Below are positions 49,049-57,393 of a DNA stretch of 64,000 nt, in pieces. Below the pieces are notes generated by a model. It was not told where the DNA came from and did not search any database. It saw only the letters and a list, made by a program, of their open reading frames with translations. Numbering within the stretch: the stretch's first letter is position 1; every line of letters begins with the position of its first letter. The stretch comes from Brevibacterium renqingii (GTDB taxonomy: Bacteria > Actinomycetota > Actinomycetes > Actinomycetales > Brevibacteriaceae), in contig NZ_JADBHF010000003.1 of NCBI RefSeq assembly GCF_017808105.1, forward strand, positions 186,001-250,000, read 5' to 3'. The position numbers and the translations under genes were made by a program.

Positions 49049-50703
49049 GTCCGGCATCGGTGCTGCGACACGCGCGCGGCCTGCTGCCCTCTCTCGCGGA
49101 CTACCGTGAGGCGCGCCGGTCCTGGCCGAAGGACCTGCTGGCCGGAGCCACCGTCGGCATCGTCGCCCTGCCGCTTGCCCTCGGCTTCGGGGTCAGTTCG
49201 GGGCTGACGGCCGAGCAGGGCCTCATCACCGCCATCGTCGCCGGCTTCCTCGCCGCGGTCTTCGGCGGATCGCACGTCCAGATCTCCGGTCCGACCGGGG
49301 CTATGGCCGTCGTTCTCGTGCCCATCGTCGCCAGCCACGGGCCACAGGCGGTCGTCGCCGTCACCCTCATCGCCGGCATCATCGTCGCCGCGGCCGGCCT
49401 GCTGCGGCTGGGCCGCACCGTCTCCTTCATTCCGTGGCCGGTGATCGAGGGCTTCACCGTGGGCATCGCCGCCATCATCTTCCTCCAACAGGTCCCCTTC
49501 GTGACCACGCCCGCGGATCTCTCCCCGGGCGAGATGAGCACGAATGCCTTCGCAGCAGCGGTGCAGCTCGTGGCTGCCGCCGACTGGGCCTATCTGCCCT
49601 ATTCCCTGGGTGCGGTGGCGATCGTGGCCGCGTGCATGGTGCTCGCACCGAAGATCCACGCCTCGATCCCCGGCTCCCTCATCGGCATCGTCATCGTCAC
49701 CGTCATCGCCGGCCTCGTGCCCAATCCGCTGGCGACGATCGGCAGCATTCCGCAGTCCCTGCCCTCCCCCACTCTGCCGATCATCGACCCGGCCACGCTG
49801 CCAACGCTGCTGCCAGCGGCGGGAACGATCGCTGCGCTGGCGGCCATCGAATCGCTGCTCTCGGCGCGAGTCGCCTCGTCGATGTCGGATGCCGGGGCCT
49901 ATCAGCCCGATCGGGAGCTGGTCGGGCAGGGCATCGCCTCGATCGGGTCCTCACTCTTCGGCGGCATCCCCGCGACCGGCGCCATCGCCCGCACCTCGGT
50001 GAATATCCGCGCCGGAGGACGCACGCGGCTGGCCTCCATCGTCCACGCGCTCGTGCTGCTGCTCATCGTGCTCGTCGCCGCCGCTCCGGTCAGTCGGATC
50101 CCGCTCGCCGCTTTGGGCGGGGTCCTCTTCGTCACTGCCGTGCGCATGGTGCACCTGGGCACGATGCGTGCGATCCTGCGGTCGACGAAATCCGACGCCG
50201 CGGGATTCGTCATCACCGCTCTCATCACTGTCTCCTTCGACCTCATCGTGGCCGTGGGCATCGGCGTCGTGGTGGCCGCGTTCTTCGCTCTGCGCAAGCT
50301 CTCGTCCACCACCGCCGTGCGCATCGAGCGCCTGTCCGAGAGCACCCAGCCGAGGCCGGGAGACGAGTCGATCGCGATCGTCCATTTCGGAGGACCGCTG
50401 TTCTTCGCCTCCGCCGACCGGGTCTTCGACGAGGTGATGCGCCTGCAGGGAGTCACGGTCGTCGTGCTGCGCATGTCCCAGCTGGAGCTCGTCGACGCCA
50501 CCGGCGCCCACATCCTCAGCGATATGGTCCGGGCCTTCGAACGGCGCGGAATCACCGTGCTCATCAAGGGCGTCAAGGACGGCCACGCCGGACTGTTCCG
50601 GCAGGTCGGAGTGCTCGGCGCCCTCCGCCACCACCGGCACCTCTTCGACGAACTGCCCGCGGCCGTCACCCACGCCCGCTCCCATGTGGAGCGAGCGGGC
50701 TGA
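49045..50703 (+). CDS. SulP-family anion transporter with STAS domain
   Basis: 552 residues. About 12 to 14 hydrophobic helices cover residues 28-425, with the SulP landmarks GATVGIVALPLALGFGVSSGL near 34 and GPTGAMAVVLVP near 82. A cytosolic STAS domain follows near 440-545 (IVHFGGPLFFASADRVF; VDATGAHILSDMV). The family exchanges or symports sulfate, bicarbonate or related anions; substrate is not readable. Overlaps the ArsR stop by four bases. Ends only two bases from the convergent next gene, the two stops lying within GCTGAGTTCAGC. Confidence 0.9.
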   Translation: MSPASVLRHARGLLPSLADYREARRSWPKDLLAGATVGIVALPLALGFGVSSGLTAEQGLITAIVAGFLAAVFGGSHVQISGPTGAMAVVLVPIVASHGPQAVVAVTLIAGIIVAAAGLLRLGRTVSFIPWPVIEGFTVGIAAIIFLQQVPFVTTPADLSPGEMSTNAFAAAVQLVAAADWAYLPYSLGAVAIVAACMVLAPKIHASIPGSLIGIVIVTVIAGLVPNPLATIGSIPQSLPSPTLPIIDPATLPTLLPAAGTIAALAAIESLLSARVASSMSDAGAYQPDRELVGQGIASIGSSLFGGIPATGAIARTSVNIRAGGRTRLASIVHALVLLLIVLVAAAPVSRIPLAALGGVLFVTAVRMVHLGTMRAILRSTKSDAAGFVITALITVSFDLIVAVGIGVVVAAFFALRKLSSTTAVRIERLSESTQPRPGDESIAIVHFGGPLFFASADRVFDEVMRLQGVTVVVLRMSQLELVDATGAHILSDMVRAFERRGITVLIKGVKDGHAGLFRQVGVLGALRHHRHLFDELPAAVTHARSHVERAG

Positions 50704-50705
50704 GT

Positions 50706-51626
50706 TCAGCCGGCCTTCTTCGCCGGCTGCGCGAACACGCTCGTCGGGAACGCACCCGACTGCGCGATGACCTTGACGAGCGTGCGGGTGGGTGAGAGCA
50801 GGTATTCGATGTGCTCGTCGTCGAGGACCGACCAGGCCGCGGCCACGGTGCCGTCGGTCAGCAGCTCCACCTGCTCCTTGAGCTCGCGCCCGGCCTCGGT
50901 GATCGCCGGCAGGTCGAATCCGCGTTCGTCCTTGTCGACGGTGATGAGGCCGGCCTCGGCGAGCCCGGACTGCGCGGTCTGCCATTCCTCGTCGGTGTAG
51001 CCGCGGGTCTTCTGCGCCGCCCGCGGTCGGAAGCCTGTACCGGCGGCGACGTCGAGCATGAGGGCGTCGATGCCGGGCACTCCGGCGGTGACGAGGGAGG
51101 CGACGTGGCCATCGCCGCGGAACTCGCGCGCAATGGTCGCGGAGTCCCACAGCTTCTCGAAGGCGGTGTTCGGCCGATGTCGGCCGATCGTGTCGGCGGT
51201 GGCCGCGGCCAGGGTGCGGCCGGCGAAGTCCATCGCGGCGAGGACCGGCTCGATGGTCTCGGTCACCTGTGTGGCCGCCTCGGTGAGCAGCGCGATGTCA
51301 TCGCGGTCGCCGAAGAGTTCGTGCATGTAGGCGGCCACTGCGTCGAAACGGGCCCGGACCATCTCCTCCGGAGTCACCTTCTCCCACAGGCCGGGCAGCA
51401 GATCGGCGATGAAGTTCGGGGAGTAGTTGTAATAGGCGGCGCTGACGACTCCCGGTTCCACTCGCCCCAATGGAGCGGTGCGGGCGACCAGATTGCCTTC
51501 GACTCCGGGCTCGAGGCCGTGTTCGGCGTAGACGGCGCCGACCGTCGAGGAGAAGTACATCGCCGCATGGATCGAGTTGAGTCGGGCGGAGACCGTTCGG
51601 ATGCTCTGTGTGCGCTGGGATTCCAT
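50706..51626 (-). CDS. SCO6745-family protein
   Basis: 306 residues matching the actinobacterial SCO6745 group: TVSARLNSIHAAMYFSSTVG at the N-terminus, then helical segments with APLGRVEPGVVSAAYYNYSPNF near 50 and TDEEWQTAQSGLAEAGLITVD near 210, the latter a winged-helix-like part that leads some annotators to call it a helix-turn-helix protein. No catalytic residues are obvious. The ATG at 51626 lies six bases after TAGGAT, so the message is probably leaderless. Function not established. Confidence 0.75.
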   Translation of the reverse strand: MESQRTQSIRTVSARLNSIHAAMYFSSTVGAVYAEHGLEPGVEGNLVARTAPLGRVEPGVVSAAYYNYSPNFIADLLPGLWEKVTPEEMVRARFDAVAAYMHELFGDRDDIALLTEAATQVTETIEPVLAAMDFAGRTLAAATADTIGRHRPNTAFEKLWDSATIAREFRGDGHVASLVTAGVPGIDALMLDVAAGTGFRPRAAQKTRGYTDEEWQTAQSGLAEAGLITVDKDERGFDLPAITEAGRELKEQVELLTDGTVAAAWSVLDDEHIEYLLSPTRTLVKVIAQSGAFPTSVFAQPAKKAG

Positions 51627-51632
51627 GTCGTC

Positions 51633-51638
51633 ATCCTA
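51633..51638 (-). promoter_or_regulatory. -10 element of the SCO6745-family gene
   Basis: TAGGAT on the minus strand, GACGAC, then the ATG. Confidence 0.5.
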
Positions 51639-51906
51639 TGGTCAGCATCGCTGCGGGTAAACGGTTCGTTGCTGCGGTCGGCAATTAGCGCAGTCCCATG
51701 CTCTCTTAATCGGTTCACCGCGGCAGCGGCCGGCGCGCGCAGCCCGCCGCGGCGGCTCCCGACGGTCGGACCCGGGCGCAGGTGTTTGCTCTCCACCGGC
51801 CCGGTGCTACCGTCTGAGCACGGAGTGCCGGAGGATCGTCTCGCCCGCGATGTCGAGCGGACCGAAACGCGACCTGCACAACCGCAATGTCCGGCTTGGA
51901 GGTCAG

Positions 51907-52902
51907 ATGAAGATCGCACTGTTCGCCACTTGCATCGTCGATGCGATGTACCCCGAGGTTGCGCAGGCGACCGTGACCGTCCTCCGTCGGCTGGGCCACG
52001 AGGTCATCTTCCCCCTGGGCCAGTCCTGCTGCGGGCAGATGCACATCAACTCCGGCAAGTTCGCCCAGGCCGAACCCGTCATCGCCAATCACGTTCGGGC
52101 CTTCACCAACACCGAATGGGACGCCGCGGTCGCCCCCTCGGCCTCCTGCGTGGCCTCCCTGGGGCACCAGCAGCCGTTGATCGCCCGCCGCATGGGCAAT
52201 GAGGCCCTCGCCGAGGCGGCCGCCGAGGTGTCCGAGCGCACCTATGAGCTCACCCAGTTCCTCACCGACGTCCTCGGCGTCACCGATGCCGCGGCCGACC
52301 TCGGATCCTATTTTCCGCATCGGGTGACCTACCATCCCTCGTGTCACGGCATGCGCCTGCTCCGCCTCGGCGACCGGCAGTCCTCCCTCGTCCGGTCCGT
52401 CGAAGGCATCGACCTGGTCGAACTGCCATTGGCCGATTCCTGCTGCGGCTTCGGCGGCACCTTCTCCGTGAAGAACCCGGAGGTCTCGTCCGCGATGCTC
52501 GCCGACAAGGTCCGCACCATTCAGGCCACCGCCGCCGATGTGTGCACAGGCGGCGACGCCTCGTGTCTGCTGCACATCGGCGGCGGGATCTCCCGCTTCG
52601 AGCGGACGGGCCGTTTCGAAGGCGCGCCCGACATCACTGCCGTCCACGTCAAGGAGACGAGCTCGACCACGGTCGGCAACGAGGGATCCGAGCACCTCAC
52701 CGCGGTGGTCGGAGCCGATGACGACGACCATCGCACCCCGGGCGAGGACGGCAGCGCGCCCGTCGAGCCCAGCCGTGTGCAGGCCGGCTTCCGAGTCGGT
52801 CAGGCCACCGTGCACCTCGCGCGGATCCTCGCATCGACGAAGGAGGACCCGCTCCGGGTCCCGAGTGAAGGAGCAGCAGTGAGCGGAGGGAGCCTGCGAT
52901 GA
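51907..52902 (+). CDS. lutA: L-lactate utilisation protein A
   Basis: Iron-sulfur protein of the LutABC complex that oxidises L-lactate to pyruvate. The 331 residues carry two CCG-type cysteine-rich motifs, GQSCCGQMHINSGKF near 38 and ADSCCGFGGTFSVKNPE near 178, with further cysteines in PSASCVASL and YHPSCHGMRLL, characteristic of heterodisulfide-reductase-like subunits. The C-terminal 90 residues past the usual length are acidic low complexity. ATG at 51907 has GGAGG. lutB overlaps its end by four bases. No GntR-type LutR regulator is adjacent. Confidence 0.93.
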   Translation: MKIALFATCIVDAMYPEVAQATVTVLRRLGHEVIFPLGQSCCGQMHINSGKFAQAEPVIANHVRAFTNTEWDAAVAPSASCVASLGHQQPLIARRMGNEALAEAAAEVSERTYELTQFLTDVLGVTDAAADLGSYFPHRVTYHPSCHGMRLLRLGDRQSSLVRSVEGIDLVELPLADSCCGFGGTFSVKNPEVSSAMLADKVRTIQATAADVCTGGDASCLLHIGGGISRFERTGRFEGAPDITAVHVKETSSTTVGNEGSEHLTAVVGADDDDHRTPGEDGSAPVEPSRVQAGFRVGQATVHLARILASTKEDPLRVPSEGAAVSGGSLR

Positions 52903-54407
52903 CTTTCCTGGGAATGCCGCTGCTTCCGCCGAAGCGTCGGCAGCAGACCGATCTTCCGGGCGGACAGGGCAACATCATCGAGCCGGAGTCCTTCCCGGAC
53001 GTCTCGCATCAGCATCTGTCGAATCAGCAGCTGCGCAACAACATCGGGCATGCCACTTCGACGATCCGTGAGAAGCGGGCCGACGTGGTCGCTGAACTCG
53101 ATGACTGGGAGGCACTGCGCGAGGCCGGGGCTCGGACGAAGAACGAGGTGATGGCCAACCTGCCCGAATACCTCACGCAGTTCGAAGAGGCCTTCAGCGC
53201 CGCCGGCGGCATCGTCCACTGGGCCCGGGACGCCGATGAGGCCAACGCCATCGTCACCGATCTCGTCGCAGACAACGCTCCGGTGCTGGAGAACGGCCGT
53301 CGCGAGGTCATCAAGGTCAAGTCGATGGCCACGCAGGAGATCGGTCTCAACGAACATCTCGAGACCGCAGGCATCGACGCTTTCGAGACGGATCTCGCCG
53401 AACTCATCGTCCAACTCGGCGAGGACAAGCCCAGCCACATCCTCGTCCCCGCCATCCATCGCAATCGCGACGAGATCCGCGACATCTTCATGGACAAGAT
53501 GCCCGACGCAGGACAGCTGACCAATGAGCCCGCCGTCCTCGCCGAGGCGGCGCGCAGACACCTGCGGCACAAGTTCCTCACCACGAAGGTCGCGATCTCC
53601 GGAGCGAACTTCGGCATCGCGGAGACCGGCTCGCTCGGCGTCGTCGAATCCGAAGGCAACGGGCGCATGTGCCTGACCCTGCCGGAGACGCTCATCACCG
53701 TCATGGGCATCGAGAAGCTGCTGCCCCGCTTCGCCGACCTCGAGGTCTTCCTCCAGCTGCTGCCGCGTTCGTCGACGGGTGAGCGGATGAATCCCTACAC
53801 CTCGTTCTGGACGGGGAGGGCCGAGGGCGACGGGCCCCAGAACGTCCATCTCGTCCTCCTCGACAACGGCCGCACCCGGGCGCTGGCCGATGAGCACGGC
53901 CGCACCGCACTCAACTGCATCCGCTGCTCGGCGTGCATGAACGTCTGCCCCGTCTACGAACGCACCGGCGGACACGCCTACGGCTCGACCTATCCGGGAC
54001 CCATCGGCGCGATCCTCTCGCCCCTGCTGACCGGGGTGGAGGAGCAGGGCAACGGCTCCCTCCCCTACGCCTCGAGCCTGTGCGGCGCCTGCTATGACGT
54101 GTGCCCGGTGAAGATCAACATCCCCGAGATCCTCGTCCACCTCAGGGGCGAGGACGTCCAGGCCAATCACTCTCCCGTGTCCTCGCAGCTCGATGCCGCC
54201 CTCACCGGCGCGTCGTGGATGATGAGCGACGGGAAGCGGATGACCGCGACGGAGAAGGGCCTGCCCCTGGCGCATGCGGTCACCCGCGGCGAGCAGATCA
54301 ACGCCCTGCCCGGCATCGCCGGGGCCTGGACGTCGAGTCGCGACATCCCGGCTCTGCCGAACAAGAGCTTCCGTCAGCTGTGGGCCGAAGAGGAAGGCGA
54401 GAAATGA
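52899..54407 (+). CDS. lutB: L-lactate utilisation iron-sulfur protein B
   Basis: 502 residues, the 4Fe-4S ferredoxin-like subunit. The N-terminal LUD domain contains GANFGIAETGSLGVVESEGNGRM near 235. Two cluster motifs follow: CIRCSACMNVCPVYERTGGHAYG near 345 and CGACYDVCPVKINIPE near 395. Electrons from lactate pass through these clusters toward the respiratory chain. ATGA overlaps join it to lutA before and lutC after, so the three are made together. Confidence 0.95.
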   Translation: MTFLGMPLLPPKRRQQTDLPGGQGNIIEPESFPDVSHQHLSNQQLRNNIGHATSTIREKRADVVAELDDWEALREAGARTKNEVMANLPEYLTQFEEAFSAAGGIVHWARDADEANAIVTDLVADNAPVLENGRREVIKVKSMATQEIGLNEHLETAGIDAFETDLAELIVQLGEDKPSHILVPAIHRNRDEIRDIFMDKMPDAGQLTNEPAVLAEAARRHLRHKFLTTKVAISGANFGIAETGSLGVVESEGNGRMCLTLPETLITVMGIEKLLPRFADLEVFLQLLPRSSTGERMNPYTSFWTGRAEGDGPQNVHLVLLDNGRTRALADEHGRTALNCIRCSACMNVCPVYERTGGHAYGSTYPGPIGAILSPLLTGVEEQGNGSLPYASSLCGACYDVCPVKINIPEILVHLRGEDVQANHSPVSSQLDAALTGASWMMSDGKRMTATEKGLPLAHAVTRGEQINALPGIAGAWTSSRDIPALPNKSFRQLWAEEEGEK

Positions 54408-55147
54408 CCAGCACCGCTCGCGAGGAGATCCTCGCCCGCATCAACGAGGCTCTCGGTCGTCGCGGCGGCGGGGACTATGTGTCCTCGACTGCCCGAACGC
54501 CCGCTTCGGCGGGGTCCGCAGGTGCGGCAGGTTCTGCAGGTGCGGCAGACGAATCCGGTTCAGCCGCCTCGGCGAGCCAGGCGAGCGCAACGGCCGCCGA
54601 TGTCGGGTACCGCCACGAGGGCACGCATACGGGTGAGGAACTCGTCGATCTGCTCATCGACCGTCTGGTCGACTACAAAGCGAACGTCCATCGCGCCACG
54701 GGCGATCCCGCTGAGACGATCGCGCAGCTGATCGAGGCCCATGATTCGGTCGTCGTCCCCCACGGTCTGGAGACCTCCTGGCTGTCAGGGTTCGACGGTG
54801 AGGTCCGCGTCGACGCCCCGGGCGAGGAGCTCACCGTCGACGAGCTCGACGCACAGGGGGCGGTGGTGACCGCCTCGGCGGTGGCGATCGCCCAGACGGG
54901 AACGATCGTCTTAGACGGCTCGCAGGTGTGCGGGCGCCGGGCGGTCACTCTCGTGCCCGACCACCATGTGTGCATCGTCCGCGTGGCCGATATCGTCGAC
55001 ATCGTGCCCGAGGGGATCTCCCGGCTCGACGCACGCGACCCGCTGACGTTCATCTCCGGGCCCTCGGCCACGAGCGACATCGAACTCAGCCGAGTCGAAG
55101 GAGTGCACGGTCCGCGCACCCTCGATGTCGTGATCCTGAACGAGTGA
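54404..55147 (+). CDS. lutC: L-lactate utilisation protein C (LUD domain)
   Basis: 247 residues. After REEILARINEALGRR and an Ala/Gly/Ser-rich spacer (about residues 28-65) comes the LUD domain, with VVVPHGLETSWLSGFDGEV near 112, VAIAQTGTIVLDGS near 162 and LVPDHHVCIVRVADIVD near 185. Third subunit of LutABC. The ATG at 54404 overlaps the lutB stop. Slightly longer than typical because of the spacer. Confidence 0.92.
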   Translation: MTSTAREEILARINEALGRRGGGDYVSSTARTPASAGSAGAAGSAGAADESGSAASASQASATAADVGYRHEGTHTGEELVDLLIDRLVDYKANVHRATGDPAETIAQLIEAHDSVVVPHGLETSWLSGFDGEVRVDAPGEELTVDELDAQGAVVTASAVAIAQTGTIVLDGSQVCGRRAVTLVPDHHVCIVRVADIVDIVPEGISRLDARDPLTFISGPSATSDIELSRVEGVHGPRTLDVVILNE

Positions 55148-55162
55148 GTGTCGAATCTGCGG

Positions 55163-55168
55163 GACAAT
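55163..55168 (+). promoter_or_regulatory. -10 element of the DUF2993 gene
   Basis: GACAAT followed by seven bases and ATG at 55176. It overlaps the earlier ATG at 55167, which supports the later start. Confidence 0.4.
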
Positions 55169-55175
55169 GGAGTCC

Positions 55176-55904
55176 ATGACCACGGCCAGAACTCTCGAAT
55201 ACCCGCAGAAGCAGCCTCGGCGGAGGTCGCGCAGGACGACGGTCCTCGTCTCCGCGATCGTCATCGTCATCACCCTCATCATCGGGGTGATCGCGGCCGA
55301 TCGCATCGTCGACTACACCACCGAGCAGCGCATCGCCGACGGGCTGCAGGACTACGGCGAGGCCGACGTCTCCGTCGAGGGCTTCCCCGTGCTCACCCAG
55401 TTGGCCGCCGGGAAGCTCGAGACGGTGCACATCACGGCGGCGGAGGCGACCTACGACGACGTGGACTTCACCGACGTCGACGCACGCCTCTACGACGTCC
55501 CGACCGACACCTTCCGACCGATCGGCACCGTCGACGCCACCGCGGTGCTCCCCCACTCCACGCTCGATGCGCTCGCGGCCGAGCATGCCTCCCTGCCCGA
55601 GGGGATGACGTTCACGACCGTCGACGGCGAGCTCTTCCTCAAGGGCTCGCTGCTGGGCCAGGACCTGCTCATCGGCATCGAGCCGACGGCCGAGGGCCGA
55701 CGCGCCGTCGTCGATGCGACCACGATCCGGCTCGGCTCGGCGAAGGTCGATGTGGGATCGCTGCCGGGCTTCCTCACCTCGGAGATCTCCGATATCGTCA
55801 TCGACCTCGATTTCCTGCCCGCCGGTCTCGAACTCACCGACATCACCGCCACCGAGGCGGGACTGTCCGTGCGCCTGCACGGTTCCGGGGTGACGCTGGA
55901 CTGA
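55176..55904 (+). CDS. LmeA/DUF2993-family lipid-binding protein
   Basis: 242 residues: a basic cytosolic N-terminus (QKQPRRRSRRTT), one membrane anchor (VLVSAIVIVITLIIGVIAADRIV, residues 24-46) and an exported domain with the DUF2993 pattern VEGFPVLTQLAAGKLETVHITA near 75. Related mycobacterial proteins (LmeA) bind phospholipids and support lipomannan maturation. Here a role in cell envelope lipid or glycolipid handling is an inference from the family. Stands alone after lutC with its own promoter. Confidence 0.75.
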   Translation: MTTARTLEYPQKQPRRRSRRTTVLVSAIVIVITLIIGVIAADRIVDYTTEQRIADGLQDYGEADVSVEGFPVLTQLAAGKLETVHITAAEATYDDVDFTDVDARLYDVPTDTFRPIGTVDATAVLPHSTLDALAAEHASLPEGMTFTTVDGELFLKGSLLGQDLLIGIEPTAEGRRAVVDATTIRLGSAKVDVGSLPGFLTSEISDIVIDLDFLPAGLELTDITATEAGLSVRLHGSGVTLD

Positions 55905-56032
55905 GGCCAGGTCAGCTCAGCGATGCTCGCCCGGTTCGCGGGTTCGCTCGTCACCGCCGCGCTCGCTACAGTCGTACTCGGCACCCGAAGCCGGCACCGA
56001 CGCCGGCTGACCAGACCCTGAAAGGCTCGACG

Positions 56033-57277
56033 ATGAGCATCATCTCACCGGTCCGCGAACGCTTCGCGACCGAACTCGGAGAACTCGCCGCCCTCACCGA
56101 CTCCTCGAGACCGGGCTGGACCCGCCGGGCGCTGAGCGAAGAGGACGTCGCCGGGCGCGACTATGCTCGCACCCTGATGAAGCAGGCCGGTCTCGAGACC
56201 CGGATCGACGGGGCCGGCAACGTCATCGGCCTCCTGCGCGGTCGCCTCGGCGGGCGCGAGATCATGCTCGGCTCGCACACGGACACCGTCGACGGCGGCG
56301 GTCGGTTCGACGGGATCACCGGTGTTCTCGGAGCGATCGAGGTCGTGCGGCTGCTGCGCGAGAACGACGTCCGTCTCGACCACGATCTCGTCATCGTCGT
56401 GTTCTTCAACGAGGAGCCCAATGACTTCGGCCTCTTCTGTGTGGGGTCTCGGGCGATGACCGGACTCGTCGACCGTTCGACCCTGGCCGCAGTCGATCCC
56501 ACTGGTCGCACTCTGGCCGAAGCCCTTCCCGAGTCCGCGATCGATCCCGAGGCGTTCCTGAACGCCCGCTACGATTTCGCTCGGGTCACCGCGTTCCTCG
56601 AACTCCACATCGAACAGGGTCCCGAGCTCGAACGCGCCGGAAGGCAGATCGGCGTGGTCGAGACGATCACCGGGATCAACCACTTCCGCGCGCTCTTCAC
56701 CGGACGGCAGGACCATGCCGGGACCACCCCGATGGACGTCCGCGCCGACGCGGGCTGCGCCGCCGCCGGCACCGTGCTGGCGGTCGAGTCGATCGCAGGT
56801 TCGGGTGAGAACACGCGTGGCACCTGCGGACAGATCAGCTTCACGCCCGAGGCCGTCAACGTCGTGTCCCAGAATGCCGTCGTCGAGGGAGAGTTCCGCG
56901 GTCCCGAAGGGTCGTGGCTCCACGAAGCGCAACGTCGGCTGACTGATGCCGCCGCTGCCGAGGCGAGCCGGCGCGGTGTCTCGGTCGAGGTCGAATGGAC
57001 CACCGACGACGCGCCGGTCCCACTGCATGAGCCGGTCACATCGACGATCGCCTCCGTCGCCGACGATCTCGGCCTCAGCAGGGCGACGATGTTCTCCGGA
57101 GCCGGCCACGATGCCGGAATCATCGCCGCGAAGACCCGGGTCGGGATGGTCTTCGTCCCCTCGGTCGACGGACGCAGCCACTGTCCTGAGGAGTTCACCG
57201 ATCTCGACGACATCATGCCCGGCGTCTCCGTGCTGCTCGAGACCGTGCTGCGCGTCGATCGGTGGTACGCCGGCTGA
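56033..57277 (+). CDS. Hydantoinase/carbamoylase-type amidohydrolase (M20)
   Basis: 414-residue zinc-dependent amidohydrolase of the N-carbamoyl-L-amino acid / allantoate amidohydrolase family. Metal and catalytic motifs: LGSHTDTVDGGGRFDGITGVLGAIE near 80 (His and Asp ligands), FFNEEPNDFG near 120 (Glu ligand), LELHIEQGPELERAGRQIGVV near 185 and GAGHDAGIIA near 365. The dimerisation lid carries GRQDHAGTTPMDVRADAG. It releases ammonia and CO2 from carbamoyl compounds or ureido acids; the true substrate is unknown. ATG at 56033 has GAAAGG; a 295-codon extension upstream in the same frame lies over the DUF2993 gene and is rejected. Confidence 0.9.
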   Translation: MSIISPVRERFATELGELAALTDSSRPGWTRRALSEEDVAGRDYARTLMKQAGLETRIDGAGNVIGLLRGRLGGREIMLGSHTDTVDGGGRFDGITGVLGAIEVVRLLRENDVRLDHDLVIVVFFNEEPNDFGLFCVGSRAMTGLVDRSTLAAVDPTGRTLAEALPESAIDPEAFLNARYDFARVTAFLELHIEQGPELERAGRQIGVVETITGINHFRALFTGRQDHAGTTPMDVRADAGCAAAGTVLAVESIAGSGENTRGTCGQISFTPEAVNVVSQNAVVEGEFRGPEGSWLHEAQRRLTDAAAAEASRRGVSVEVEWTTDDAPVPLHEPVTSTIASVADDLGLSRATMFSGAGHDAGIIAAKTRVGMVFVPSVDGRSHCPEEFTDLDDIMPGVSVLLETVLRVDRWYAG

Positions 57278-57393
57278 CAGCCGCAGGTGGGCGTCCTCAC
57301 AGCTGGGGAGCCGCCGTGCGCGCGGGCGATGTGTGAGAATGGCAGTCGGCCGAAACGGCGGTCGATGAACGTCAGTCACATGCAGGAGGTGCC

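Noticed and set aside
55148-56032. 295-codon extension of the amidohydrolase
   Set aside because: Out-of-frame shadow of the DUF2993 gene, rich in Arg and His; family homology starts at the ATG at 56033.
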